The notes below the pieces were generated by a model. It was not told the DNA's origin. It made no database searches and saw nothing but the letters and a program-made list of their open reading frames with translations. The position numbers and the translations under genes are program-made. Positions 18,734-29,439 of a stretch of DNA of 64,000 nucleotides are shown piece after piece. Source of the stretch: Thalassoroseus pseudoceratinae (lineage in GTDB: Bacteria > Planctomycetota > Planctomycetia > Planctomycetales > Planctomycetaceae); contig NZ_JAALXT010000001.1 of assembly GCF_011634775.1 (NCBI RefSeq), forward strand, positions 1,259,125 through 1,323,124. The letters run 5' to 3'. Numbering within the stretch: position 1 is the first letter of the stretch; every line of letters begins with the position of its first letter.

Positions 18734-21181
18734 ATGGAAATGCCCATCCAACGCCAAAATTCGACAAACGCAGTCGCCGTTTCCAAACCATTCCTCAAGA
18801 AGTGGCTAGGAACGTGTCGCAACCTCGCTTTGACGACGATGTTTGTCTTTCTCGCGTTGACGCTGAACTCTGTGGGACACGCTTCCGAAACGGACGTCGT
18901 TCGTGAAAAAGGGGCACGGATTTGGAATTCGTCTTGTGTCGACTGTCACGGTGAAAACGGCGAAGGCGTGGGAGGCATCTATGAGTTGCCTCTCATCGGT
19001 GACGAAACGGCTGGTCAACTGGCCAAAGTCATCTCCGAAACGATGCCCAAGGACGATCCGAAAGCGTGTTTAGCCGAAGATGCGCAGGCGGTGGCTGAGT
19101 GGATGCACCACACGTTCTACAGCGAAGCGGCTCGTCTGCGAAACCGCCCGCCGCGAATCGAGCTGACGCACCTCACGAACAACCAGCTCAGGCAAAGTCT
19201 CGCTGACTTATTTGGTTATTCTCGCGGAAGTATGTGGCGAGAGAACAAGCACGGCGTAAACGCCAATTACTTTGACGGTTCTCGGTGGAAGCGGGAAAAT
19301 CTGAAAATTGAACGTGTCGATCCCTACATCAATTTTGATTGGGGAAAAGACAGCCCAGGCGAAGGAATTTCGTCCGAAGCGTTCTACGTGAACTGGCGGA
19401 CAGGACTCAAAGTCAACGAAACCGGTCGCTATGAGATTGTCGTGCGGTCGACGGCAGCATTTCGAATGCGGTTTGGAGCGTTTGATCGGCTGTTCATCGA
19501 TAATCACGTCCAGTCTGGTGACAAGACGGAGTTTCGCAAATCGATTTTCTTGTTGGCGGGGCGTGTCTACCCTGTGCAGATCGAACTCTACCAACGGAAA
19601 CGCAAAACCGAACAACCGCCGGTGACTGTCAGCCTGTCCTGGGTGACACCTCATGGTACCGAAGAGGTGATTCCGAATCGACATCTGCTCGCAACATCGC
19701 CGCCACCAACATTTGCCCTCCAAGCGAAATTGCCGCCCGATGACAGAAGCTACGGTTTCGATCGCGGGTTGAATGTCGATCGAACCTGGGACGAGGCGAC
19801 AACGGGAGCGGCAGTCGAGTTCTCGAAGATTGCGAGCGAAGAACTTTGGGGAGAGTACCTGAAGAGACATCGGAAAGACGGCGGAGACGATCGGGCGAAA
19901 TTGCAAGCGTTTCTCACCGAACTCGCTGAGTTGGCATTTCGGGGACCGCTTTCTGAACGTGAGAAACAGTTCTACATCGCGGACCAACTCAACGCGAGCG
20001 AAGACAATGAAATCGCAATGAAGCGGTCATTGCTGACCATTCTGAAATCACCGCGATTCCTGTATCCGGACCTAGATCGAGATCGAACGAAAAGTCGCCG
20101 AGTCGCAAATCGCTTGGCTCTGATCTTGTTTGACTCGCTTCCCACCGACCGGAATCTGTTGGAAGCCGCGGAGAAGGGTCAGCTCGAATCGGATCAGCAA
20201 ATTCGTGAGATGGCCGGGCGAATGGTCCGCGACTATCGCTGCGAAGGGAAAACACGCGACATGCTTTTCGAATGGCTGAACCTGAGCCATCTGGGTGCCA
20301 TTGAGAAAAACAGCGATCAATATGCCGATTTCTCCGGTGAATTGGTTGCCGACCTTAGAAAGTCCTTAGAGGCCACACTTGAGGACGCCGTTCTCCGAGC
20401 CGATGGGGACTTTCGCGACCTATTTCGTCCGGAAGCAAATTTCACAACAGCATCGATTGCTAGCTTCTACGGCGACGCTTGGTCGCTTACCGATGAATCG
20501 ACGACAATCGAAGGAGATTTGCTCGGTCTTCAACCGATCGAAACGCTGGTAAAGATTCCGGCGAAGGCTCCGTTTGACCAAGGAGTTCTCTCCCACCCAT
20601 ACCTCATGAGTGGCCTCGCCTACTCGGACACGACTTCGCCGATCCATCGGGGCGTCTTCCTGATGCGGTACATGCTCGGTCGGATGTTACAACCGCCACA
20701 AGAAGCGTTCACGCCGTTCAGTCCCGATTTGCACCCGAATTTGACGACGCGAGAACGCGTTGCGTTGCAAACAGGCGGTAACACTTGCCAAGTCTGCCAT
20801 TCGAAAATCAATCCATTGGGCTTTACGCTGGAGAATTTCGACACTGTCGGTCGATTCCGAAAACAGGAAATCGATCGACCAATTGTTTCGACCGGAAGCT
20901 ACATCGATCGCAGCGGTCAGGAAGTTTCGTTTTCTGGGCCAGCGGATTTGGCAGAATATTTGGCAACCAGCAACGACGCCCACGAAGCTTTTGTGAGTCG
21001 CGTATTTCAACATTTCGTAAAACAACCGATTGCTGCCTACGGAGCCGAGACGCAACAACACTTAACCCAAAAATTTGTGGACGCTGATTTTAATCTTCAC
21101 CAACTCCTCGTCGAGATTGCAGTTATTGCAACACAGCCTCCCGTAGCAACGCTCAACTCTCGAAACATTTCCTCCAAGTAA
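18734..21181 (+). CDS. Large exported cytochrome-type protein with PA14-like domain (DUF1592/1588/1585)
   Basis: The product has about 815 residues from ATG 18734; ATG 18704 is an alternative. A membrane/signal segment lies around residues 30-50. Haem-c site CVDCH is at residues 68-72 and a second CxxCH (CQVCH) near residue 685 in the DUF1588 region, followed by [13 protein letters not shown] and the DUF1585 tail. Between them, roughly residues 180-320, is a PA14-like carbohydrate-binding beta sandwich ([23 protein letters not shown]) not present in the paralogue at 2464-5406. It is paired with the DUF1552 gene 10 bp downstream. A polysaccharide-binding role is inferred. Confidence 0.85.
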   Translation: MEMPIQRQNSTNAVAVSKPFLKKWLGTCRNLALTTMFVFLALTLNSVGHASETDVVREKGARIWNSSCVDCHGENGEGVGGIYELPLIGDETAGQLAKVISETMPKDDPKACLAEDAQAVAEWMHHTFYSEAARLRNRPPRIELTHLTNNQLRQSLADLFGYSRGSMWRENKHGVNANYFDGSRWKRENLKIERVDPYINFDWGKDSPGEGISSEAFYVNWRTGLKVNETGRYEIVVRSTAAFRMRFGAFDRLFIDNHVQSGDKTEFRKSIFLLAGRVYPVQIELYQRKRKTEQPPVTVSLSWVTPHGTEEVIPNRHLLATSPPPTFALQAKLPPDDRSYGFDRGLNVDRTWDEATTGAAVEFSKIASEELWGEYLKRHRKDGGDDRAKLQAFLTELAELAFRGPLSEREKQFYIADQLNASEDNEIAMKRSLLTILKSPRFLYPDLDRDRTKSRRVANRLALILFDSLPTDRNLLEAAEKGQLESDQQIREMAGRMVRDYRCEGKTRDMLFEWLNLSHLGAIEKNSDQYADFSGELVADLRKSLEATLEDAVLRADGDFRDLFRPEANFTTASIASFYGDAWSLTDESTTIEGDLLGLQPIETLVKIPAKAPFDQGVLSHPYLMSGLAYSDTTSPIHRGVFLMRYMLGRMLQPPQEAFTPFSPDLHPNLTTRERVALQTGGNTCQVCHSKINPLGFTLENFDTVGRFRKQEIDRPIVSTGSYIDRSGQEVSFSGPADLAEYLATSNDAHEAFVSRVFQHFVKQPIAAYGAETQQHLTQKFVDADFNLHQLLVEIAVIATQPPVATLNSRNISSK

Positions 21182-21191
21182 GGTCCCACCG

Positions 21192-22547
21192 ATGACACAC
21201 TACGAAACACGACGTGAATTCCTCAAAAAAACCGGATTGAGTGCTTTGGGAGCCCACCTTGCCATGGGACTTCCGAGCCTATCGCAGGCTGGCGTGTCAT
21301 CTCAGCCGCGAAAGCAGAGGCTGATTTTCGTTTTCAGCCCGAACGGCGTTATTCCTCAGCATTTCTGGCCGGAGAAACTCGGGGCGGATTTCGAGCTGAA
21401 GAGAATCCTCAAACCACTCGAACCGTTCCGCGATCAAACCATCACGATGCACGGTGTCTGTAACCGGATCAAAGGTGACGGCGATGGTCACATGCGGGGT
21501 ATCGGCTGTCTACTGACCGGAATCGAATTGTTTCCCGGCGATATCCAAGGTGGTTCCGATACGCCCGCAGGTTGGTCGATGGGGATTTCGGTCGATCAAT
21601 TCATCAAGAACAAGCTTCAAGCAAACCCAGAAACCCGGACTCGTTTCGGTTCGCTCGAATTTGGCGTGATGGTGCCCGATCGAGCGGACACTTGGACTCG
21701 CATGTCCTATGCGGGCCCAAACCAGCCCATGTCGCCCATCGACGACCCGTATCAGATGTTCGACAAGCTCTACGGACAACAAAAAAACCGTCAGATTCTC
21801 GCGAGTGTTTTGGACGGAATCCAGGACGACTACCAACGGTTGTCGAAAATGATCAGCCGTGAAGATCGCCAATTGCTCGAACAACACCTGGAGATGACTC
21901 GACGACTGGAAAAAGACTTGTCCATCGAGCTGAGTTCAGACAAACCGCGAGCTAAGGAGTCTGCGACAGAAGTCGGGCATGCGGTTCCGACTTTGCCGCC
22001 CAATATCGAAGAGCAGAACGAAAACATGCCGTTGTTGAGCAAGATGCAAATCGATCTTCTCGTCAACAGCTTCGCGGCAGATTTTGCTCGTGTTGGAACC
22101 TACCAAATCACCAATAGTGTGGGGCAGCCGCGGATGAAGTGGCTGGGGATCGACGAAGGCCATCATACCTTGTCGCACGAACCAGATAAGAACGAAGAGG
22201 CTTACGAGAAACTGATCAAAATCAATACCTGGTATTGCGAGCAAGTCGCCTACCTGGCGAAACGGCTCTCGGAAGTGCCCGAGCCAGGGCAGGATGGATC
22301 GATGCTCGATCACACTACCATCGTCTGGACGAACGAGCTTGGCAAAGGAAACTCCCATACCCGCAACAACATTCCCTTCGTGATGGTTGGCGGCGGATTG
22401 GGCTGGAAGACGGGCGTTGCCCACGACTTCAAGGGCGTCACCCACAACCGCCTACTGATGAGCTTTTGCTCTGCGATGGGACACCCCGTCGAATCGTTCG
22501 GGAACCCTGACTTCTGCTCCGGTGGTGAACTAACAGGACTGGCATAG
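21192..22547 (+). CDS. DUF1552 protein with Tat-type leader (second copy)
   Basis: This 451-residue protein with twin-arginine-like leader ([21 protein letters not shown]) is a paralogue of the protein at 5408-6748, sharing [18 protein letters not shown] and the [14 protein letters not shown] region. It lies 10 bp after the cytochrome-type gene, repeating the pair organisation. Its role is unknown. A strong terminator hairpin begins 50 bp after the stop, so this pair ends its own transcription unit. Confidence 0.88.
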   Translation: MTHYETRREFLKKTGLSALGAHLAMGLPSLSQAGVSSQPRKQRLIFVFSPNGVIPQHFWPEKLGADFELKRILKPLEPFRDQTITMHGVCNRIKGDGDGHMRGIGCLLTGIELFPGDIQGGSDTPAGWSMGISVDQFIKNKLQANPETRTRFGSLEFGVMVPDRADTWTRMSYAGPNQPMSPIDDPYQMFDKLYGQQKNRQILASVLDGIQDDYQRLSKMISREDRQLLEQHLEMTRRLEKDLSIELSSDKPRAKESATEVGHAVPTLPPNIEEQNENMPLLSKMQIDLLVNSFAADFARVGTYQITNSVGQPRMKWLGIDEGHHTLSHEPDKNEEAYEKLIKINTWYCEQVAYLAKRLSEVPEPGQDGSMLDHTTIVWTNELGKGNSHTRNNIPFVMVGGGLGWKTGVAHDFKGVTHNRLLMSFCSAMGHPVESFGNPDFCSGGELTGLA

Positions 22548-22596
22548 TCACACCGTCGGTTGCTCACCAAAGCAGTCGCGAACTTGATTACTGCGT

Positions 22597-22637
22597 GGTA
22601 CGAGCCGGTTGACAACAACTGGCTCGTACCATTTTCG
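22597..22637 (+). terminator. Rho-independent terminator after the DUF1552 gene
   Basis: The arms GGTACGAGCC and GGCTCGTACC pair perfectly, and the stem extends inward through GGTTG/CAACT with one G-U pair to about 15 bp. It is followed by ATTTTCG. It lies 50 bp after the stop of the second DUF1552 gene. Confidence 0.75.
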
Positions 22638-23136
22638 TTCGCTCATCCTCCTCACCGTAGGACCGATTTTCCACGTCGACAACCATCCGTAATGTCGCGG
22701 CACACATCCTCACGCGGTCTCTGCAACGCTGCTGCTAGTCGGTTCGACGAGAGAAATCTCAGCCCTCCGAGCAGAAACCGCTCCACACTGGCCCCACCTA
22801 CCGATTCGGTACAGAACGACACCGCAAAGCCCGAACCGAACATTGGTTGTTGCGGACACAACCGAGCCCGAATGACCGACGGGGTATTTTCCAGGACCAC
22901 TCGAGCAACAACAACGGGTGCGTGTTCAATTTGGAAGTGTTGCGTCACGTCACTGGACAAGGAAAGTTTAGTAGTCTCCGAAATCACATTCTCTGATTTC
23001 AGGCGACGACCGTTTGAATGGCCAAGGTCGTGGGGAAGCACTACAAATAGTTGGCTGTAGCACAGGTGCCCAATTTTATTCGAGTATCGATTGTGACCGT
23101 ACTTCGACTCTCGATCACTTGGTGGAACGATTCGTG
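22638..23136. other. Intergenic region without a recognisable gene
   Basis: About 500 bp lie between the terminator and the UV endonuclease gene. A reading frame spanning most of it has no ribosome-binding site, no family similarity and a composition unlike neighbouring genes. It presumably holds the promoter of the DNA repair gene; no box could be assigned. Confidence 0.4.
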
Positions 23137-24300
23137 ATGGAAATGCTAGTTCCCAAACCCGGAATCCGCCTAGGGCTTTGCTGCACGTTTCTTGAGGAGC
23201 CGATCAAGTTCCGCAACACAACGGTCAAATCGATCAAAGGTATGGATCGCGAACCCGCATTAGCGAAACTTTCCAACCTATGCATCTCCAACGCTGAGGC
23301 ATTGCTGGCGTCGCTCCATTTTTGTGTCGAGAACGGCATTGGCTGCTTCAGAGTCAACAGCCAAATACTACCGATCAAGACACACGCCGAATGCGGTTAC
23401 GACATCCATGACCTACCAGATGGCGAGGAGATTATAAACCGCTTCAAGCACTGCGGCGAATTCGCTAAATCGCATGGTGTGCGAACGTGTTTCCATCCCG
23501 ATCAATTCGTCGTATTAAATTCTCCACGGCCTGATGTCGTTGATCGCTCGATTGCAGAACTCGAATATCAGTCCGAAGTGGCCGAGTGGATAGGGGCCGA
23601 CGTCGTAAACATTCATGGCGGCGGGGCGTATGGCAATAAACCTGAATCTCTGGCCCAATTCGCCACCTCTCTTGGTCGGCTGTCCGAAAGAGCGAGAAGC
23701 CGATTGACCGTCGAAAACGATGATCGCACCTTCTCCCCATCCGACTTACTTCCCATGTGCCTGTCGGAAGGAATTCCGCTGGTCTACGACGTTCATCACC
23801 ACCGCTGCAATCGAGACAATCTGACGGTGGAGGAGGCCACGGCACAGGCAATCGCCACATGGAATCGAGAGCCGATGTTTCATCTCTCCAGTCCACTTGA
23901 AGGCTGGAAAGGGCCGAAACCAAATCGTCATCACGACTACATCAACATTGTGGACTTTCCTGACTGCTGGCGTGATGTCGAATTGACTATCGAGGTCGAA
24001 GCGAAGGCGAAAGAACTGGCGGTATTGAAGCTCAAGAAACAATTAGCGGATCGCTGGTTCGTGTACATCTTACGGTGCGCTGACGGGTCACTTTACACCG
24101 GAATCACGAATGATCTGAAACGGCGAATCGAACAACACAACGCCGGAACTGCATCACGCTACACCCGCAGTCGTTTGCCGGTGACTCGCGTGTATCAGGA
24201 AGAGCAGAGAAATCAAAGCAGTGCCTTGAAGCGGGAACTGGCAATCAAGGCCCTATCCCGGAAGGCAAAGGAAGATTTGTTAACATCGATGGAAGACTGA
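23137..24300 (+). CDS. uvsE: UV-damage endonuclease (UvsE/UVDE) fused to GIY-YIG nuclease domain
   Basis: The product has 387 residues from ATG 23137, with GGTGGA 10 nt upstream. Residues about 8-300 match the UVDE TIM-barrel family: IRLGLCC at the start, FRVNSQILP, HPDQFVVLNSP, VNIHGGGAYG and LTVENDD, then VYDVHHHRCN, which carry the metal-binding His/Glu/Asp set. Such enzymes nick DNA 5' to UV photoproducts. Residues about 305-387 are a complete GIY-YIG domain of the YhbQ/SLX1-like type, with FVYILRCADGSLYTGITND and a conserved Arg/His/Glu pattern. The frame is continuous with no stop or frameshift, so this is a real fusion of two nuclease activities. Confidence 0.87.
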   Translation: MEMLVPKPGIRLGLCCTFLEEPIKFRNTTVKSIKGMDREPALAKLSNLCISNAEALLASLHFCVENGIGCFRVNSQILPIKTHAECGYDIHDLPDGEEIINRFKHCGEFAKSHGVRTCFHPDQFVVLNSPRPDVVDRSIAELEYQSEVAEWIGADVVNIHGGGAYGNKPESLAQFATSLGRLSERARSRLTVENDDRTFSPSDLLPMCLSEGIPLVYDVHHHRCNRDNLTVEEATAQAIATWNREPMFHLSSPLEGWKGPKPNRHHDYINIVDFPDCWRDVELTIEVEAKAKELAVLKLKKQLADRWFVYILRCADGSLYTGITNDLKRRIEQHNAGTASRYTRSRLPVTRVYQEEQRNQSSALKRELAIKALSRKAKEDLLTSMED

Positions 24301-24334
24301 CTGCTTCGACATCTTGCGGAATCTCCATCTGGAC

Positions 24335-24802
24335 ATGACTCACTTACCATTCGACTACGAACTCGATTTCGACAACATTGACTTTCGAGAGCAGCCCGAA
24401 CTTTACCGAATCGGAAAAGGTGAGCAGGGCGTACTCCTCGTCGAACCCTACAAAAGCGAGATTCTCCCGCATTGGCGATTCAAAACGGAAGCCGTGGCGG
24501 AGCAGTCGTCCGGTGTGATCTATCAAATGTTTCTTGACTACTTAGCCGCTGACGATTTTGTCGGCGCAGATATGGCTCGAAAATTTCTGCAAATGGGTTG
24601 GACTCGGGCAAGACGCTACGCCAACCATAAAGGCGGTCGAAAATACGACAAGGAAACCGGCGAAGAATTACCAAGAACCAACGATCCAGAAAAAGCGGCG
24701 GCAGCGCAAGTGTTCTATGCTAAGTACGTCGAAGCGAGGGAGCACAAAGACTACCTTCGCATGAAACAACAGCACCGAGATCGTCACGAACAGTCAACCT
24801 AA
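24335..24802 (+). CDS. DUF4385 protein
   Basis: This 155-residue protein starts at ATG 24335 with the family's N-terminal block FDYELDFDNIDFREQPELYR. It is followed by GEQGVLLVEPYKSEILPHWR and DFVGADMARKFLQMGWTRARRYANH, which are diagnostic for DUF4385. The family is cytoplasmic, widespread and uncharacterised. The gene lies 34 bp downstream of the UvsE-GIY-YIG fusion on the same strand, so it is probably co-transcribed and could have a DNA-maintenance role. That link is only by neighbourhood. Confidence 0.85.
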   Translation: MTHLPFDYELDFDNIDFREQPELYRIGKGEQGVLLVEPYKSEILPHWRFKTEAVAEQSSGVIYQMFLDYLAADDFVGADMARKFLQMGWTRARRYANHKGGRKYDKETGEELPRTNDPEKAAAAQVFYAKYVEAREHKDYLRMKQQHRDRHEQST

Positions 24803-25113
24803 GCATGTCCGCTCTTCAACAAGACGGCTTCCAATACGAACAACGCCCGATGCATTCTCCCGGCCGCGGGGCCGGTCATGGCGACCAAAACCGGCGTCGC
24901 AACGACAGATAGCCGAAGAGGGTGATCCAACCATTGCGATAGTCCCGTGCGTTGTGACCGTTGTCTCTGAGACGGTATTTGGTGGTCCACGTCTTCGCAT
25001 CTCTTGCCGATCGAGCCGAAGTAGACGCTATTCGTCATTGCGGGCAGGTCGTACAATTGGCCCGGTCCAATACAATGATCCAGTGTCAAAAGAGCGAATC
25101 GCGGGAAGCACGG
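24803..25113. other. Intergenic or upstream region of the histidine kinase
   Basis: About 310 bp. The kinase frame is open from 24961, so an earlier start is formally possible, but residues encoded before 25114 show no domain. Minus-strand frames across this stretch have no recognisable similarity. No RNA gene or strong hairpin was seen. Confidence 0.4.
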
Positions 25114-28100
25114 ATGGCGGTCGAGTCTTCGGAACAGAATCACTTTTTCCAAAGCCAAGAACTAATGCAGACGGCTCTGGCTGCCGCTCGGATGGTCGCA
25201 TGGCAATGGAACATCGCCGACGATCGAATCACGTTCTCGGAAAACGCCGCCGAAGTCCTTCGTCTGCCCGATGATTTTTCTCGACAGCGGCGATCCCAAT
25301 GGTTGGCTCTTGTTCATCCGGACGATGTCGAGAGGCATCGGGCGATCGTCGACGAAAGTGTCGAGCATGGCGGTAGGTATGACAGCCATTTTCGTCTGAT
25401 TCGTCCCAGCGATGGGTCGGTTCTGTGGGTCGAGGAGCAGGGGGAAGCTCAGCGTGATGACTCAAGAAAAACCATCCGATTGACCGGCGTGATCCGCAAC
25501 ATCACCGAGCGAAAACTGGCCGAGCAGGAGCTTCAACAAGAACGCGATTTACTGGGCGTGACGTTGGATAGCATCGGCGATGCAGTAATCACCACTGACG
25601 CAGAAGGCCGCGTGACTCTGCTCAATCCGGTCGCGGAAACCTTGACCGGCTGGTCTCGCTCAGACGCCTTGGGCCAACCGTTGACCGCTGTGTTTTCGAT
25701 CATCAACGCGAAAACTCGTCAACCAGTCGAGAATCCCGTGGAGAAAGTTCTGCGGGAAGGTGTAATTGTCGGGCTGGCGAATCACACGGTCTTGATCTCG
25801 CGAGACGGCAGTGAATGCCCGATCGACGACAGTGCCTCTCCGATTCGCGACGACGCAGGAACGATTATCGGAGTCGTCCTGATCTTTCGAGACGTGACCG
25901 AGCAACGAGAATCGCAACGGCAAGTCCGCGAGAGTGAACGGCGTTATCGACTGATTAGTGAAGCGGCTAACGACGCCATTTGGGATTGGGAATTGGTCAC
26001 GAACCAAGTGACGTGGAACGAAGGTGTGCAAACCCGCTTTGGCTATACGGCCGAACAAGTCGGTCCGGAAGCGAATTGGTGGGTTGAACACATCCACCCC
26101 GACGATCGTGAGCGAGTCGTTCACGGCATTCACGAAGCGATCGAAGGTGGTCAGGAGCGGTGGAGTGCGGAGTACCGTTTTCTGCGAGCGAACGGTGATT
26201 CCGCCTTCGTCTTCGATCGCGGTCGAGTTGTGCATGACGAGAACGGTCGGCCGATCCGAATGGTTGGCTCGATGCTCGATCTCACCGAACGCATGCGAAC
26301 CGAACAAGCCTTGCGCGAGAGTGAAGAACGGTTTCGAGCCGCGGTGAGCGTCGTCAGCAGTTTGATCTGGACCAACAACGCCGAAGGTCAGATGGAAGGC
26401 GAGCAACCCGGTTGGGGGAACTTCACCGGGCAAAGTGAAGACGAGTATCAGGGCTACGGCTGGGCGAACGTCGTGCATCCTGAGGATGCCCAGCCAACGA
26501 TCGAGGCCTGGAATCAAGCGGTCGCTGAGAAACGGTTGTTCGAGTTCGAGCACCGTGTCCGTCGCCGGGACGGCCAATGGCGAGAGTGTTCGATTCGGGC
26601 AGTCCCTGTCGTAAACGGTGAGGGCGAAATCCGCGAGTGGGTCGGCGTGCATACCGACGTCACCGATCGCAAACAGGCCGAAGCGGCCTTGCGGGACAGC
26701 GAGGAGCGATATCGCACTTTGTTCGAGTCGATCGACGAAGGGTTCTGTATCGTCGAGATGATGTTTGACGACGCCGGTCAGCCGATCGATTACCGGTTCC
26801 TCGAAATCAACCGCGTCTTCGCGCAGAACACCGGACTGCAAGATGCAGCCGGTAAGACCGCGCGAGAACTGGCCCCGGAACTGGAACCGCATTGGTTTGA
26901 AATCTACGGTCGAGTCGCGACCACCGGCGAGCCAGTCCGTTTCATCAACGAGTCCCCGACGCTTGGACGCTGGTTTGACGTCTTCGCATCTCGGATCGGA
27001 GAGCCAGAGGCCCGCCAAGTTGCGATTCTCTTCAGTGATATTACCGAACGCAAACGGGCCGAATCCGAACAAAAACGGTTGCTCAAAGAGATCGAGACCG
27101 AACGCGAACGACTAATCGATGTGTTTCAACGGGCTCCGTCGTTCATGTGTGTTTTGACCGGTCCGAACCACGTGTTCGAGCGAGCCAACGATCGATACTA
27201 CCAAGTTGTCGGGCACCGCAAGCTGCTTGGTCTTCCCGCACGAGAGGCACTTCCTGAAGTCGAAGGTCAAGGATTGTTTGAGTTGCTTGACGGCGTGTAC
27301 CAGACCGGGGAACCGTTCGTCGGTACCGATATGTCGGTTCTCCTGCAACGACAGCCCGGCGATCCGCCCGAGGAACGGTATCTCGACTTCGTTTACCAAG
27401 CTCTGCGTGGCCCTGATGACACAGTCACCGGCATCCTGGTCCAGGGAATCGACTTGACCGATCGTAAGCTCGCTGAGGCGGCGTTGCGAGAGAACGAACA
27501 GCGATTTCGCACGTTGGTCGAGCAAGTCCAAGACTACGCGATCTTCATGACCGACGTCGATGGCCGTGCGACGACTTGGAACGAAGGCGTCCGTCAGGTG
27601 CTGGGTTTCGAGGAGTCCGAGTTTCTGGGCCAAGACATCGTATCCACCATCTTCACTCCCGAGGATGTGAAGGCTGGCGTTCCTCAACGAGAGTTGGACG
27701 AAGCTGCAACTAATGGCAGTACCGGGAACGATCGTTGGATGCAGCGAATGGATGGCACGCGATTCTTCGCCAACGGCATCACCTCGGCCTTACATGACGA
27801 ATCGGATCGGCTGATTGGTTTCATGAAGGTCATGCGGGACCAGACCAAGCAACGACACCTGGAGGACAATCTTCGACAAGTGGCCGCTGACTTGTCTGAA
27901 GCCAATCGGCGGAAGACAGAGTTTTTGGCCACGCTCGGCCACGAACTCCGTAACCCGCTAGCTCCCATTCGCACGGGCTTGGAGGTGATGAAACTGTCAA
28001 TGGGCGACCCGGTGGCTATGGAAGAGACCCGCAGCATGATGGAGCGACAGACTCGCCAAATGGTGCGACTCATCGACGACCTGTTGGATGTCTCTCGGAT

Positions 28101-29013
28101 CACACAAGGCAAGATGACACTCCAAACTTGCCGGGTGGCCCTCAACGATGTTATGCAGAGTGCAGTGGAAGCCGCTCGTCCCTTCATCGACGAGGCCAAC
28201 CACGAACTGACCGTGACCATGCCGTCCCAGACGATCCACCTCAGTGCCGACCCCAACCGCCTGGCTCAAGTCTTCTCGAATCTACTCAACAATGCCACCA
28301 AGTACACACCAGAGGGTGGTTGCCTCGAACTGACTGCTCATCATCAGGACCACCAGGTGTGTGTCACTGTGAAAGACAACGGCATTGGCATTCCGATGGA
28401 GTTGCAAGCCGGCATTTTCGAGATGTTCAGCCAAATCGACCAACCGTTGGAGAAAGGTTATCGGGGGCTTGGCATCGGACTGACATTGGTCAAACGGCTT
28501 GTCGAAATGCATAACGGCCGAATCGAAATCCGCAGCGCAGGTGCGGACCAAGGCAGTGAGTTTACGGTGCGACTGCCGATTCTGACGGATTCTCCTGCCG
28601 AGAAACCTGAGTCGCCAGTCGATCGCTCTGTTGCCGAGAAGTCGAAACTTCGCGTACTGATCGTCGACGACAACCAAGCAGCCGCAGACATGCTAACGGT
28701 GGTTGTCAAGATGCTCGGAAACGAGGTGCAGACGGCTTATGACGGTTCTCAAGCTGTCCGATCGGCACAGACATTCCGCCCGCATGTGGTCTTGATGGAT
28801 ATTGGAATGCCAGTCATGAACGGCTACGAAGCTGCTCAGCACATCCGAACTCATGAGTGGGGCAGCGACATGATTCTGGTCGCGTTGACCGGTTGGGGCC
28901 AGGACGAAGATCGACAACGCACCGAAAATGCGGGATTCGACCACCACTTCGTCAAGCCTGCCGAACCGGACTCCCTGCAAAAACTGTTTGCCGAACTGGC
29001 CGACCGGATCTGA
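25114..29013 (+). CDS. Hybrid sensor histidine kinase with about seven PAS domains and a receiver
   Basis: The product has about 1299 residues from ATG 25114 (GGGAAG just upstream). It has no membrane segment, so it is a cytoplasmic sensor. Seven tandem PAS/PAC units can be counted from repeated starts such as LDSIGDAVITTDAEGR and VQDYAIFMTDVDGR and their NITERK/DVTDRK-type ends. HisKA has the phospho-acceptor His943 in LGHELRNPLAP; HATPase_c has NLLNNATKYTPEGG, DNGIGIP and LGIGLTLVKRLVEMH. A C-terminal receiver carries Asp1229 in VVLMDIGMPVMNGYEA. The signal is unknown. No separate response regulator is adjacent; output may go through phosphotransfer from the receiver. Confidence 0.9.
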   Translation: MAVESSEQNHFFQSQELMQTALAAARMVAWQWNIADDRITFSENAAEVLRLPDDFSRQRRSQWLALVHPDDVERHRAIVDESVEHGGRYDSHFRLIRPSDGSVLWVEEQGEAQRDDSRKTIRLTGVIRNITERKLAEQELQQERDLLGVTLDSIGDAVITTDAEGRVTLLNPVAETLTGWSRSDALGQPLTAVFSIINAKTRQPVENPVEKVLREGVIVGLANHTVLISRDGSECPIDDSASPIRDDAGTIIGVVLIFRDVTEQRESQRQVRESERRYRLISEAANDAIWDWELVTNQVTWNEGVQTRFGYTAEQVGPEANWWVEHIHPDDRERVVHGIHEAIEGGQERWSAEYRFLRANGDSAFVFDRGRVVHDENGRPIRMVGSMLDLTERMRTEQALRESEERFRAAVSVVSSLIWTNNAEGQMEGEQPGWGNFTGQSEDEYQGYGWANVVHPEDAQPTIEAWNQAVAEKRLFEFEHRVRRRDGQWRECSIRAVPVVNGEGEIREWVGVHTDVTDRKQAEAALRDSEERYRTLFESIDEGFCIVEMMFDDAGQPIDYRFLEINRVFAQNTGLQDAAGKTARELAPELEPHWFEIYGRVATTGEPVRFINESPTLGRWFDVFASRIGEPEARQVAILFSDITERKRAESEQKRLLKEIETERERLIDVFQRAPSFMCVLTGPNHVFERANDRYYQVVGHRKLLGLPAREALPEVEGQGLFELLDGVYQTGEPFVGTDMSVLLQRQPGDPPEERYLDFVYQALRGPDDTVTGILVQGIDLTDRKLAEAALRENEQRFRTLVEQVQDYAIFMTDVDGRATTWNEGVRQVLGFEESEFLGQDIVSTIFTPEDVKAGVPQRELDEAATNGSTGNDRWMQRMDGTRFFANGITSALHDESDRLIGFMKVMRDQTKQRHLEDNLRQVAADLSEANRRKTEFLATLGHELRNPLAPIRTGLEVMKLSMGDPVAMEETRSMMERQTRQMVRLIDDLLDVSRITQGKMTLQTCRVALNDVMQSAVEAARPFIDEANHELTVTMPSQTIHLSADPNRLAQVFSNLLNNATKYTPEGGCLELTAHHQDHQVCVTVKDNGIGIPMELQAGIFEMFSQIDQPLEKGYRGLGIGLTLVKRLVEMHNGRIEIRSAGADQGSEFTVRLPILTDSPAEKPESPVDRSVAEKSKLRVLIVDDNQAAADMLTVVVKMLGNEVQTAYDGSQAVRSAQTFRPHVVLMDIGMPVMNGYEAAQHIRTHEWGSDMILVALTGWGQDEDRQRTENAGFDHHFVKPAEPDSLQKLFAELADRI

Positions 29014-29370
29014 CCCGAGCTGCTGATCGACATTCGTGATTCCCTCTCAAACACTGATATTCGGAACTTTGCCCCCATTCTAATGGGAAAACGGCGTCTA
29101 AGTGTTAACGGTACTCACGTTACTGAAGCCAACGTCGATGTCGTTCTGCGGGCATACGATTATACGATGAGAAATGCCCTTTAGATAACCACCAGATTGG
29201 CGGAGAAGACAGGGGAAACTCGGAACGAGCAATCATCCGTCGTATAACAAGGTAAGGCGATGCTGACCTCGATCGCGACTTCTAGCGATGATTGCCATTC
29301 ATAGCCGAATCCCTCGGATTTCCGTTCCGATTGCAACAACAAATGCAGAATAGCGGAGCGATTAACGAAG
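29014..29370. other. Intergenic chromosomal region left of the prophage
   Basis: About 360 bp between the histidine kinase stop and the terminator of the tRNA unit. No coding frame with support and no RNA gene were seen. It is the last purely chromosomal stretch before the attachment site. Confidence 0.5.
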
Positions 29371-29407
29371 CACGCCGACTTAGTCCTTAGTGGACCAAGT
29401 CGGCGTG
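29371..29407 (-). terminator. Terminator of the tRNA-Val transcription unit
   Basis: A 16-bp stem (arms 29371-29386 and 29392-29407, CACGCCGACTTAGTCC against GGACCAAGTCGGCGTG, one A-C mismatch) has a 5-nt loop. Read on the minus strand it lies 33 nt after the tRNA 3' end, where the terminator of the original tRNA gene should be. Confidence 0.7.
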
Positions 29408-29439
29408 TCGTAACTTTTTGTCACTTCTGACGTTAAAAA

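Noticed and set aside
22560-23060. A 166-codon frame after the second DUF1552 gene
   Set aside because: No ribosome-binding site, no recognisable domain, Arg/Ser/Thr-rich composition unlike real genes nearby, and it overlaps a strong terminator.
24799-25158. 119-codon minus-strand frame upstream of the kinase
   Set aside because: No similarity or ribosome-binding site, and it overlaps the start of the kinase gene.
25660-27072. 470-codon minus-strand frame
   Set aside because: Mirror of the PAS repeat region of the histidine kinase; it has no domain and arises from the codon usage of that gene.
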